19,606 nt of DNA, taken from Bacteroidales bacterium. Lineage in GTDB: Bacteria > Bacteroidota > Bacteroidia > Bacteroidales > Bacteroidaceae. The stretch covers positions 1 through 19,606 of the forward strand of contig SFCP01000019.1 in NCBI GenBank assembly GCA_004558535.1, given 5' to 3'. The notes beneath the pieces were generated by a model. It made no database searches, was not told the origin of the DNA, and saw only the letters and a program-made list of their open reading frames with translations. Position 1 is the first letter of the stretch. Each line of letters begins with the position of its first letter. Below are positions 1-6,925 of the stretch, in pieces. Position numbers and translations under genes: made by a program.

Positions 1-97
1 GAAGATGCAGATTTCGCTCTTCGCTCCCGGCACCTACGTGGTACGCGTACAGAAGGACGGACGCACCCTGCGCACCGTAAAACTGCTGCGCAAGTAA
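1..97 (+). CDS. C-terminal end of a T9SS-secreted protein (type A sorting domain), 5' truncated
   Basis: The reading frame starts at base 2 and ends at TAA 95-97, giving 31 residues. It contains APGTYVVRVQKDG and closes with KLLRK. This is the last beta-strand pair of the Por/T9SS type A C-terminal sorting domain (typically PGxYxxxv...g....kv.k..), which directs proteins across the Bacteroidetes outer membrane and is then removed. The cargo domain lies outside the window, so its function is unknown. A strong hairpin follows 33 bases after the stop. The family call rests on a short tail, but length, position at the C terminus and pattern all agree. Confidence 0.75.
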   Translation, partial: KMQISLFAPGTYVVRVQKDGRTLRTVKLLRK

Positions 98-130
98 GCA
101 GAAACAACCATCGACCACTTGGTCACAACG

Positions 131-162
131 AAATCGGAGCTGTGCGCGCACAGCTCCGATTT
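131..162 (+). terminator. Perfect 16-bp inverted repeat after the T9SS gene
   Basis: Bases 131-146 and 147-162 are exact reverse complements, from AAATCGGAGCTG to CAGCTCCGATTT, with a GCGC centre that would form the loop. The right arm ends in TTT followed by CTGTTT, a weak U-tract. Placement 33 bases after the stop fits a factor-independent terminator for the T9SS gene. The symmetry means it could also act on the other strand. Confidence 0.65.
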
Positions 163-179
163 CTGTTTACGGACCTCCG

Positions 180-201
180 ACCGGCGGCAGACCGGCGGCA
201 G
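180..201. repeat. Two tandem copies of an 11-bp GC-rich unit
   Basis: ACCGGCGGCAG occurs at 180-190 and again immediately at 191-201. A third near-copy, ACCGGCGGCA, lies at 11982-11991 just after the GT2 gene stop. All three lie in spacer DNA. No function can be assigned. Confidence 0.5.
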
Positions 202-340
202 GAAAGGCGCTCGGAAACAGGACTTTACCTTTCAACAAAAGTCTCCGTTTTATCTTGTTCGACCGATGATTGCGTCAGATGTTTGCAGCGTTGCAGCATG
301 AAAGCCTTGTACTTTCAACAAACCGGGACGTAGAGAAAAC

Positions 341-403
341 CAAGTGCCGCGCAGTCTTATCCAAGTGCCGCGCAGCCTTGACCAAGTGCCGCGCAGCCTT
401 ATC
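341..403. repeat. Three-copy 21-bp tandem array with core CCAAGTGC
   Basis: CAAGTGCCGCGCAG starts at 341, 362 and 383, with a strict 21-bp period. Only a few bases differ in the tail of each unit (AGTCTTATC, AGCCTTGAC, AGCCTTATC). The array lies between the convergent ends of the T9SS gene and the C1 peptidase. The 12-mer AAAACCAAGTGC at 336-347 recurs exactly at 8791-8802 in a second, longer array. Twenty-one base pairs is two helical turns, so every core would face the same side of the helix. On the minus strand the units translate as RLRGTW repeats, but nothing else supports a gene. Confidence 0.9.
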
Positions 404-419
404 CGCACAGGGGGAGGAA

Positions 420-460
420 AAAAGGGGGAAGCCGCTCTCTGCGAACGGCTTCCCCCTTTT
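420..460 (-). terminator. Intrinsic terminator for the C1 peptidase gene
   Basis: A 15-bp perfect stem pairs 420-434 (AAAAGGGGGAAGCCG) with 446-460 around an 11-base loop. Read on the minus strand, the stem runs into a T-tract formed by the A-run at 418-423. It lies about 115 bases after the stop of the minus-strand peptidase gene. The right arm also ends in TTTT, so it may work in both directions between the two convergent genes. Confidence 0.8.
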
Positions 461-574
461 GTTGAGGCCAATATACTGCATTTTTCGGCGAAATCCCCAT
501 CCGGCATTTCGCGTTTCAAGATTTGCGCCGACTACCTCCGCCTTCCTTTTCCGGAACAGCCGTGCGCCGCCGCA

Positions 575-1975
575 TCAGTCGGCATCGTTGGCAAAGAGCG
601 GGTCCCAGGCGGGCAATACCGTGGGCTTCTGCTGGCTCATGCGCAGGATGTCCTCGGGCACGAAGCGCTTCTCGACCACTACACGGAACATGTACTCGTC
701 AAACCACTCGTCGGTCATGATCAGGTGTCCGGCCACGCCGCTCTGTGCGCCCCAGGAATTTTCCACCTTCCACTTGCGCGGTGTGCCCTGCTCGTCCAGG
801 TCGACGGCCATCAGGGTCATGGCGTGGCTCGAAGCCGAGGCGAACGTGCGGATGCGGTCTGCCTTGTTCATCGGGAAGTCTGTGCCGAAGAGGGCAGCAT
901 AGTCGTAGTTCTCGGTGCTGAGTACGCCCGTCTTGCTGTTGTAGAATTTTCCCACATCGCAGCTGCTGTACATCATGGTACTGTCCTTGATGGAAGCGAT
1001 GGCGATGGGCTTGATTTCCTCCATGGGGAGGTTGAGGAATGTCCACTGGCAACCGTCGTAGCTGTGGCGGTCCATATTAATGGTATAGGTCTTGTGATAG
1101 GGACGCGAGGGGTCGTTCATCAGCAGGACGTAGTCATTTTTCAGGTCCAGGCCGACGTATTCCTCGTAGAAGCCGCGGGGCGTATATTTCTTTGTGCTGA
1201 CAGGCTTTCCCTCCGCATTCTTCATGGTCCAGGTGAACTCTGTGGGCGGTTCGCCGAGGCAGAGCGCCAGGATGTGGTAGACGGTGGCGAGCATCTGCGT
1301 CTTGCGCTTCTGCAGTGCCGCCGGCTTCTCGCCCTGTTCCACGGCGCGGCGCAGCGTAAGGCCGTATTCGCGGAGCTTGAGCTGGAGGATGGCCGACATG
1401 CGCGAGGTATTGTTGGCATTATAGCTTTCGGGCATCACCTCTGCGGGCACGAGGCCGTACTTCATCACGACATCCTGCACACCACAGAAGGTGCCGCCGT
1501 CGCTCAGGGGGTTGTGGAAGAGCCAGTCCACGAGTTGGTCGTCCATAGGCTTCTTGGCGTTGTCGATGACAGCCTGCAGGAAGAGGTTGGACTTCTCCAG
1601 CTGGTCATAGAAGAAGCAGTAGGCCTGCGAGAACTGGAAGCTGCCCAAATTATACTGCTTTATCATCCGGGCACGCAGCACGTTGAGTCCCGTGAAGAGC
1701 CAGCAGCGTCCCGAGGACTGCTGGTCGGTGATGCCCTTCGAGGGGACGGAGTGCGAGAAGTAGGTGTCGTTGGCCGCCAAGTGGCCGGCATCGGCTGCCA
1801 GCTGGTTGATAGACGAAGCCGCCAGGGCGTTGCGCAGGGCACGGTCGGTCGCTGCGTCGGGCTGAGCCGCCTTGATGTCGTCGAGCATCGCCGATGTGAT
1901 ACCGCCGGCGCCTACCTGGGCCGAAACCACAGCCACCTGGGCTGCCATCAAAAGGGTAAGAAACGTTTTCTTCAT
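575..1975 (-). CDS. Secreted C1-family peptidase (aminopeptidase C / bleomycin hydrolase-like)
   Basis: A papain-fold cysteine peptidase of the PepC/bleomycin hydrolase (C1B) type, predicted to cleave peptides in the periplasm. The full catalytic set is visible in the 466 residues: QQSSGRCWLF with nucleophile Cys91 and the oxyanion Gln just before it, SSHAMTLMAV with His384, and WKVENSWG with Asn406. The start at 1975 is chosen because MKKTFLTLLMAAQ begins a classic signal peptide with a likely cut after Ala19 (VSA|QV); the open frame upstream adds 20 unlikely residues. Cytosolic PepC of Firmicutes lacks such a leader, so export is the notable difference. It sits 77 bases downstream of the hydrolase lipoprotein gene with no obvious terminator between, so co-transcription is possible. 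A strong terminator follows at 420-460. Exact peptide specificity cannot be read from the sequence. Confidence 0.88.
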   Translation of the reverse strand: MKKTFLTLLMAAQVAVVSAQVGAGGITSAMLDDIKAAQPDAATDRALRNALAASSINQLAADAGHLAANDTYFSHSVPSKGITDQQSSGRCWLFTGLNVLRARMIKQYNLGSFQFSQAYCFFYDQLEKSNLFLQAVIDNAKKPMDDQLVDWLFHNPLSDGGTFCGVQDVVMKYGLVPAEVMPESYNANNTSRMSAILQLKLREYGLTLRRAVEQGEKPAALQKRKTQMLATVYHILALCLGEPPTEFTWTMKNAEGKPVSTKKYTPRGFYEEYVGLDLKNDYVLLMNDPSRPYHKTYTINMDRHSYDGCQWTFLNLPMEEIKPIAIASIKDSTMMYSSCDVGKFYNSKTGVLSTENYDYAALFGTDFPMNKADRIRTFASASSHAMTLMAVDLDEQGTPRKWKVENSWGAQSGVAGHLIMTDEWFDEYMFRVVVEKRFVPEDILRMSQQKPTVLPAWDPLFANDAD

Positions 1976-2052
1976 GCTGTATGATGTTTTTTTGTGAAAT
2001 AAAATGCTTCCCGGGAAATAGGAGCTTGTCGCCATACGGAGCCCCGAACGGA

Positions 2053-3051
2053 CTACTTGCTGTTTTCTGCCAGAAACTGATACACGAAGGGCATCACCAC
2101 GTCGTCATAATCGGTAGTGCCTCCGCCCATCATGCTGCCAAAGCCGCCCAGATTGGCCTCGTTGAAGCCATGGTTGGCGCCCTCGATGGGTTGCAGCGTG
2201 GCGTGCGGGTAGAGGGCAACGGCTTTCTCGCTGTTCGAGATGGGCACAATGAAGTCCTTGGTGCCGTGCAGGATGATGACCTGGCGGTCGTACTGTCCGA
2301 TGTGGCTCCAGACGTCATAATCCTTGATGGCGTTGATGTAAGTTTCGCTCATGCCGGACATGCTGCCCATGTCGCCCCAGCCGCCCATGTCACCCCAGCT
2401 GCCCATGTCGCCCCAACTGCCTCCGCCCATGATGCCGGAGAACATGTTCACCATTTCGGGGATGTTGAAGGCCGGGTAAAACAGGATAAGGCCCTTGATG
2501 CGTGCGGGCAAATCCTCCGCTATCAGTGCCGATACCAATCCGCCCTGACTGGAGCCCAACAGAAATACGTTGTCGGTGTCCACATAGGGCAGTTGGCAGA
2601 TGTCCTCTACCACCGCCTTGAGGTCGTCCACCTCGGTAAACACGGTCATGTCGTTGGGATCGCCGTCGCTCTTGCTTTGGCTGCTACCTCCGCAGAAGTC
2701 GAAACAATAGGCCACATAGCCCTGTTCGGCTATACAGCGTGCATAGCCCATCATCGCCTCGTGGGTGAGCGAGCTGCTGTGCGAAAGGATGACGGTGGGG
2801 GCCATTTCGCCCGCCTTCACCTTCTTATATACATAACCATAGATTTTCTGCTCGCCCTTGGAGCAGTAAAATTCGGCGCTATCGAGCTCTGCCACGTTGG
2901 CAGTGGAGTCAGTCACCTCTTCGTCTCCTCCTTCGGGAGGCAAAATCTCGCTGTCATCGTTGTCGCCGGCGCAGCTGCTGACACACAACGACATGACTGC
3001 CGCCATCAAGGCAAGCGGCATGACACGTAAAAGAGAGTTTTTCATCATCAT
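2053..3051 (-). CDS. Alpha/beta-hydrolase lipoprotein with a WGDM repeat insert
   Basis: A 332-residue serine hydrolase of the dienelactone hydrolase/prolyl-oligopeptidase-like group, substrate unknown. The N terminus is a lipoprotein signal with a probable lipobox ending at Cys27 (LCVSSC), so the enzyme should be anchored to a membrane. Triad candidates are Ser168 in GSSQG, Asp266 in HGTKDFIVP and His294 in GANHGF; ILSHSSS near residue 90 takes the oxyanion-hole position. Residues 211-234 form an odd Gly/Trp/Asp/Met-rich insert (WGDMG three times), where a lid would be expected, and a second Gly/Met patch (GGFGSMMGGG) lies at 302-311. The start could also be Met2 or Met3. The gene is 51 bases downstream of the PAP2 gene, suggesting one operon. 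Alternatives are an esterase, a peptidase or a thioesterase. Confidence 0.82.
   Translation of the reverse strand: MMMKNSLLRVMPLALMAAVMSLCVSSCAGDNDDSEILPPEGGDEEVTDSTANVAELDSAEFYCSKGEQKIYGYVYKKVKAGEMAPTVILSHSSSLTHEAMMGYARCIAEQGYVAYCFDFCGGSSQSKSDGDPNDMTVFTEVDDLKAVVEDICQLPYVDTDNVFLLGSSQGGLVSALIAEDLPARIKGLILFYPAFNIPEMVNMFSGIMGGGSWGDMGSWGDMGGWGDMGSMSGMSETYINAIKDYDVWSHIGQYDRQVIILHGTKDFIVPISNSEKAVALYPHATLQPIEGANHGFNEANLGGFGSMMGGGTTDYDDVVMPFVYQFLAENSK
2363..2416 (-). repeat. Three 18-bp tandem repeats inside the hydrolase gene
   Basis: Units at 2363-2380, 2381-2398 and 2399-2416 share CGCCCATGTC or TGCCCATGTC and CCCCA with one to three changes each. They encode the hexapeptide W-G-D-M-G-S/G in the insert of the hydrolase. 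The 18-bp period keeps the reading frame, so copy-number change would lengthen or shorten the insert without breaking the protein. Confidence 0.85.
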
Positions 3052-3102
3052 TGTACTGAGTTATTAATAGTTCTTGATTAGAAGATGTGTTGCCTTCTTA
3101 TT

Positions 3103-4089
3103 TCAAAATCCAAATGCGTCGGGGCGCAAATGATTTGTGGCGCGCATGGCCCAGCGGTCGTAGGCTTTGTTGCAGAGCACGTAGAAGAGGACGCCGCTGA
3201 CCAAGCCGCCGAAGACGTCGACCAGGTAGTGGGCCTCGATGTAGACGGTGGAGCAGCAAAGCACGATGTAGAAGGGGGCCACGAAGGGGACGAGCACGCG
3301 ATTGCCCTGCCACAGCAGGAGCATCAGCAGGGTGGAGATGCCGACGTGCGAGGAGGGGAAAGCTGCGGTGGGGCGCTCGCCGCCGGCCTGGGTGCTCTCT
3401 ATCAAATCGTGGAAGAAGCCTTGGGGACCGGGCGAGGGCAGCATGTCGGTGTGCGACGCGAAATAGTGGCCCAAGGGCGTAAATTCGCCCGCGCGGGCAG
3501 CACTCTCGCCTATCGCGCAGAAGTAATATTGCGGCCCGGCTACGGGCAGGAACAGATAAATCAGATAATACAGGAAAAAGGCGGCCAGCACGACAAACGC
3601 GGTGCGGTCGAAGCGCTCGCGACAGGTGAACAGCGGCGCCAAAACGGTCAGCGCGATCATGGGATAATAGGAAAAATAACCCATGTGGAAGAGTTCGCTC
3701 CACCCCTTGCCGGACAACCACTCGCTGAAAGCCAGCGAGGGCTGCGTGCCGAAACATGCGAGATCGGCAGCGGCAAACAGATGGTCCTGATAGGGGAACA
3801 GGCGACAGAACTCGTACGTGTCGGGATACCAGTAGGACAGCAGGGTGAGCGGATAGAGCTTTCGCAGGAAGCGGGTGGCCGGACAGGGCATCCAGATGTA
3901 GAGCAGGTAGGCGCCTATCAGACCTGCGACCACGAACATACGTCCTTGGAGCAACTGCACGGCGGTGTCCATGCGCGGCCATAGCACGGCGATAAACAGG
4001 GAGGTCAGCAGGGTGTAGGCCCAGGTCAGCGCTTCGACGCCAAAGAGCTTGCTGTGCCGCTGCTCTGCTTGTAAAAATATCATATCCAT
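3103..4089 (-). CDS. PAP2_3-type membrane phosphatase / phosphotransferase
   Basis: A 328-residue polytopic membrane protein with about six hydrophobic segments. It carries the PAP2 active-site motifs TAAFPSSHVG (His248) and YIEAHYLVDVFGG (His287, Asp291). The first classic PAP2 motif (KxxxxxxRP) is not evident. The HYxxDV form of the last motif resembles the AUR1/inositol-phosphorylceramide synthase side of the superfamily (PAP2_3), whose members move or remove phospho-head groups on lipids. The annotated Met1 is at 4089. Met3 at 4083 would give an exact ATGA overlap with the stop of the upstream SDR gene, a sign of translational coupling, and is about equally plausible. Function is either lipid phosphate phosphatase or phospho-head-group transferase; the sequence does not decide. 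Confidence 0.82.
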   Translation of the reverse strand: MDMIFLQAEQRHSKLFGVEALTWAYTLLTSLFIAVLWPRMDTAVQLLQGRMFVVAGLIGAYLLYIWMPCPATRFLRKLYPLTLLSYWYPDTYEFCRLFPYQDHLFAAADLACFGTQPSLAFSEWLSGKGWSELFHMGYFSYYPMIALTVLAPLFTCRERFDRTAFVVLAAFFLYYLIYLFLPVAGPQYYFCAIGESAARAGEFTPLGHYFASHTDMLPSPGPQGFFHDLIESTQAGGERPTAAFPSSHVGISTLLMLLLWQGNRVLVPFVAPFYIVLCCSTVYIEAHYLVDVFGGLVSGVLFYVLCNKAYDRWAMRATNHLRPDAFGF

Positions 4090-5120
4090 TTTTCTTGCTT
4101 ATACCACGCAACGGTCTCCGCGACGCCCCGCTCCAGGGGGTATGCCGGGGCGTAGTCCAGGTCGCGGCATGCGGCGCTGATGTCGCACTGCCAGTTGCGC
4201 TGTTTCATGATTTGGTACTTGTCGGGATTGAGGGTCGAGGTGCGTCCGCGCCAAGCCGCCACCGTGCCGGCCACCCGGCTCACCACGCGCAGGAACCACA
4301 GGGGCGCGGTGATGTGGAGCACGCGGCGCACGCCCATCTCGCGCTGCAGCAGGTCGCTAAAGGCCCGGCTGGTGTAGACGCAGCCATCTGTGAGGAAATA
4401 GGCCCGTCCCCGTGTGCCCCGCGTCAGGGCTGCGAGCGCGGCCTGCACCAAGTCGCGCACGTAGATAAAGGTGATTTCCTGCGGCCGGTAGCCCACGGCG
4501 AAGTCGACGTGCCGGGCGATGCTCTTGGCCATCAGGAAATAATCGCGCTCGCGCGGGCCGTAGACGCCGGTGGGGCGCAGGACGACGTAGTCCAGTCCCG
4601 GGATTGCGGCCAGTCCCTGCTCGGCCTGCCACTTCGAGCGGCCGTAGGCGGTGTTGGGCCGGGGCGTATCGGTGTCGAGGATGGGGGCGTAATGCAGTCC
4701 CTCGGCGGGGGCATCGACAGGCTGCTCGCGCAGCGCGCCCATCACGCTGAGCGAACTGACAAAGACGAAGCGGTGGCGCAGGGCCTGCTCCGCCACCAGC
4801 AGGCGGGCCAGGCGCAGCGTGCCCTCGGTGTTGGTGCGGAAGAAGTCGGCCTCGGTGCGACACTTGGTGGCGCCGGCGGCGTGGATGACGTAGTCCCACG
4901 GACCATGGGCGGCCACCTGTTCGCGCAGGGCAGCCTGCAGGGCTTCGTCGCTGCGCAGGTCCAGGTGGAAGAAGCGGATGCGGGGGTCCTGCAGGTAGCT
5001 TCGGCTGCTGCCGTCGCGCACGGCGGCCCACACGGTGAAGCCGGCCGAGAGGGCGGCTTCGACCATAAAGCTGCCGATAAAGCCGCTGGCGCCGGTGATA
5101 AGGAGGCTGGGAGGGGTCAT
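4080..5120 (-). CDS. Extended SDR NAD(P)-dependent epimerase/reductase
   Basis: A 346-residue extended short-chain dehydrogenase. TGASGFIGSF at residues 9-18 is the TGxxGxxG dinucleotide site, D54 and D56 follow beta-strand 3 (FHLDLRS), Ser122/Ser123 and TAYGRSK (Tyr159, Lys163) form the catalytic set, and LRPTGVYGP is typical of the 3-beta-HSD/dihydroflavonol reductase branch. The start at 5120 (MTPPSLLITG) puts the nucleotide site at the usual distance from the N terminus; the longer frame adds 21 unlikely residues. The stop overlaps the PAP2 gene start region, so the two proteins probably act in one pathway. From memory, a related Bacteroides SDR (BT_0972) has been reported as a 3-ketosphinganine reductase. 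A sphingolipid role here is inference; sugar epimerisation is the main alternative. Confidence 0.85.
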   Translation of the reverse strand: MTPPSLLITGASGFIGSFMVEAALSAGFTVWAAVRDGSSRSYLQDPRIRFFHLDLRSDEALQAALREQVAAHGPWDYVIHAAGATKCRTEADFFRTNTEGTLRLARLLVAEQALRHRFVFVSSLSVMGALREQPVDAPAEGLHYAPILDTDTPRPNTAYGRSKWQAEQGLAAIPGLDYVVLRPTGVYGPRERDYFLMAKSIARHVDFAVGYRPQEITFIYVRDLVQAALAALTRGTRGRAYFLTDGCVYTSRAFSDLLQREMGVRRVLHITAPLWFLRVVSRVAGTVAAWRGRTSTLNPDKYQIMKQRNWQCDISAACRDLDYAPAYPLERGVAETVAWYKQEKWI

Positions 5121-5222
5121 AGTATGGTCACGGGAAGTCACGAGGTGGTTTGTTTTTCGGAGGAGGGAATGCGGTGAGGCCAAGTACGGCTTAGGAGCGA
5201 CGGGCGGCGGGCGGTCTGACGG

Positions 5223-6065
5223 CTACAGGACGATGCGCTCCACGCTGAGGTCCTTGTCGTGCATGAAGAGCGTGGCACTCTCACGAAACTTCTCCGCGCT
5301 CTCGGTGGTGAAGTAGCTGACGCTGCCGCCGCGGTGCAGGCGTGCCTCCATGTCGGGGTGTCGCTGCAGGTAGTCGGCCAGTTTGCGCGCCACATATTCC
5401 CCTTGGGGCACGATGCGTACGCCCTGGGGCACGTACTTCACGATTTTCTCCATCAGCAGGGGGTAGTGGGTGCAGCCCAGGATGAGGGTGTCGATTTCGG
5501 GGTCGCGGCGCATGATACCCTCGATGCGCTTCTGCACGAAATAGTCGGCGCCGGGCGAGTCGTACTCGAAGTTCTCGACGAGTGGCACCCACATGGGGCA
5601 GGCTTGTCCCGTCACCTGTATGCCGGGGTCCATCTTGTGGATCTCCATCTCGTAGGAACCGGAGTTCACGGTGCCGACGGTGGCGAGCAGTCCGACGTGG
5701 CGTGTGACTGTGAGCCCGCAGACGGCCTCGACGGTGGGGCGGATGACGCCCAGCACGCGGCGCGTGGCGTCCAGGCGGGCCAGGTCTTTTTGCTGAATGG
5801 TGCGCAGGGCTTTGGCCGAGGCGGTGTTGCAGGCCAGGATGACCAGCGGACAGCCCTTGTGAAAGAGGGCCTCGACGGCCTGGAGGGTGTATTCGTAGAT
5901 CACCTCGAAGGAGTGCGAGCCATAGGGCGCGCGGGCGTTGTCGCCGAGGTACAGGTAGTCGTATTGCGGCATCAGCTGTCGGATTTGCCGCAGGATGGTC
6001 AGTCCGCCGTAGCCGGAGTCGAAGACGCCTATCGGTCCGCGGGCGAGTATGTCGGTTGGGCTCAT
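5223..6065 (-). CDS. murI: Glutamate racemase
   Basis: MurI converts L- to D-glutamate for peptidoglycan precursors in the cytoplasm. The 280-residue product is the normal family length and shows IGVFDSGYGGLTIL near the N terminus (Asp16-Ser17), the first catalytic cysteine in LACNTAS (Cys79) and the second in LGCTHYPLL (Cys198). The start at 6065 (MSPTDILARG) is chosen because it lies ten residues before the conserved strand; upstream in-frame codons read through spacer DNA. It follows the OmpH-like gene on the same strand after a 249-base leader with two hairpins. The SDR gene begins 102 bases downstream. In many Bacteroidales murI follows uppS-bamA-ompH genes; here only the ompH part of that order remains adjacent. 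Confidence 0.96.
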   Translation of the reverse strand: MSPTDILARGPIGVFDSGYGGLTILRQIRQLMPQYDYLYLGDNARAPYGSHSFEVIYEYTLQAVEALFHKGCPLVILACNTASAKALRTIQQKDLARLDATRRVLGVIRPTVEAVCGLTVTRHVGLLATVGTVNSGSYEMEIHKMDPGIQVTGQACPMWVPLVENFEYDSPGADYFVQKRIEGIMRRDPEIDTLILGCTHYPLLMEKIVKYVPQGVRIVPQGEYVARKLADYLQRHPDMEARLHRGGSVSYFTTESAEKFRESATLFMHDKDLSVERIVL

Positions 6066-6314
6066 GCTGTATGGGGAATACCGGGGGAACGGGGTCCCCC
6101 TACTATTAATATAAGGAGTGGCGGGTGGAAAATCCCGGTTTGCCGCCGACTCCGACAGATACGACAGGGGGTGGAGAATGGCTATCCTCCACCCCTTGTC
6201 AGGTCGGTATGTGCGGCCGTGGCCCTTGCGCTTCGCAGCATGTCCCGCCGCGTCGGTCAGTTTCCCCTTTCCGGAAATCCGCCGCAGCACGCGGTGGCCG
6301 CTGCATCGGAGCGG
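6066..6314 (-). promoter_or_regulatory. murI leader with two hairpins
   Basis: No gene is seen between the ompH-like stop and murI. Two inverted repeats lie here. One pairs 6163-6176 with 6187-6200 (14 bp including one G-U, loop about 10 bases) and has no clear U-tract on the minus strand. A second, GGGGGA 6083-6088 with TCCCCC 6095-6100, lies within 18-35 bases of the murI start. They could be a weak terminator plus a start-proximal structure controlling murI, or rho-independent attenuation. I found no TAnnTTTG box here, so murI may be read from the ompH promoter. Confidence 0.4.
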
Positions 6315-6839
6315 CTAAGGATTGACGGCTCTGAGTTTTTCCAGAACAAAGGGGGTGGCATCCTCGGTGAGGAGCGGGTGCAGGAAGGGATGGCTTCCGG
6401 CGGATGTATTGACGATGCACTCGTAGCCACGCTCCATGCCGACGGCATAAATGGCGGCATCGAGTTTTTTGGCAATGGGTGCGCGGAAGTCCGCCTCGGC
6501 CTGACGCAGCAGGCTGTCGCACGAGGTGCGAAAGGCGATGCTCTTCTCCATGGCGTCCTGCAGGTCGCGCTGGCGCTTCAGCAGGATGTTTTCGGGGAAG
6601 TCCTTTTGTCCCTGCAGGAAGTCGGCAAACATGCGCTTGAAGGTGGCGTCGTTGTAGGCTGCCTCCTGTTCATACTGTTGTCGCAGGCTGGCCAGCTGGG
6701 CCTGTGCCTCGATGTATTCGGGCATCGTGGTCAGCAGTGAGTCGTAGTTCACCTTGCCGTATTTCACCGCGCTCTGTGCGCGGGCCCCAAGGGGAGTCAG
6801 CAGCACGGCGATGAGCAGCAGCAGCAATGATTTCTTCAT
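6315..6839 (-). CDS. OmpH/Skp family periplasmic chaperone
   Basis: A 174-residue secreted protein. Residues 1-21 (MKKSLLLLLIAVLLTPLGARA) form a signal peptide with a cut before Gln22. The mature part opens with KYGKVNYDSLLTTMPEY, the usual OmpH strand and turn, continues as a charged, Gln/Glu-rich helical region around residues 40-125 and ends with a short beta-strand segment (GYECIVNTS). Skp-type proteins trimerise and hold unfolded outer-membrane proteins in the periplasm. A TAAGTTTG -7 box lies about 75 bases upstream. The gene precedes murI on the same strand, a linkage common in Bacteroidales, but the usual bamA and a second ompH copy are not beside it. Confidence 0.88.
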   Translation of the reverse strand: MKKSLLLLLIAVLLTPLGARAQSAVKYGKVNYDSLLTTMPEYIEAQAQLASLRQQYEQEAAYNDATFKRMFADFLQGQKDFPENILLKRQRDLQDAMEKSIAFRTSCDSLLRQAEADFRAPIAKKLDAAIYAVGMERGYECIVNTSAGSHPFLHPLLTEDATPFVLEKLRAVNP

Positions 6840-6913
6840 ATCGTAGACTTTTGGATGAACGTAAATGAGGTCGCAGCGGCACTTCGCGGCTCGCGGCGGG
6901 CGCTACGGCCTTG

Positions 6914-6921
6914 CAAACTTA
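6914..6921 (-). promoter_or_regulatory. -7 box (TAAGTTTG) for the OmpH-like gene
   Basis: The plus strand reads CAAACTTA, so the minus strand reads TAAGTTTG, a perfect TAnnTTTG Bacteroidetes -7 element. Transcription would start about 7 bases further left and give a leader near 68 bases. The box lies just past the stop codon of the ArnT-like gene. No convincing -33 TTTG element was found at standard spacing. Confidence 0.55.
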
Positions 6922-6925
6922 CGCA

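Larger units (their letters stand above)
98..574. other. Gene-free convergent spacer (contents)
   Basis: This 477-base stretch holds, in order, the 131-162 hairpin, the 180-201 tandem unit, two copies of CTTTCAACAAA (229-239 and 312-322), the 341-403 AAGTGC array and the 420-460 terminator. Short open frames are present on both strands, but none has a recognisable family, plausible start context or codon pattern, and several simply read the repeats. I see no RNA gene here. Confidence 0.7.

Noticed and set aside
341..403. CRISPR array
   Set aside because: The period of 21 bp is far too short, there are no unique spacers and no cas genes are present.
250..519. 89-codon minus-strand frame with RLRGTW repeats
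   Set aside because: It only translates the 21-bp DNA array and the terminator stem; 21 bp is a multiple of three, so an open frame through the array is expected without coding.
3098..4111. Overlapping 337-codon minus-strand frame in the PAP2 region
   Set aside because: It is a frame shadow of the PAP2 gene, Arg/Pro/His-rich with no membrane pattern or motifs.
5121..5183. Longer start for the SDR gene at 5183
   Set aside because: The added 21 residues would displace the nucleotide-binding strand from its usual N-terminal position; the ATG at 5120 gives the standard layout.
6163..6200. Strong terminator between ompH-like gene and murI
   Set aside because: The stem is good but no U-tract follows on the minus strand, so it is listed only as a possible leader structure.
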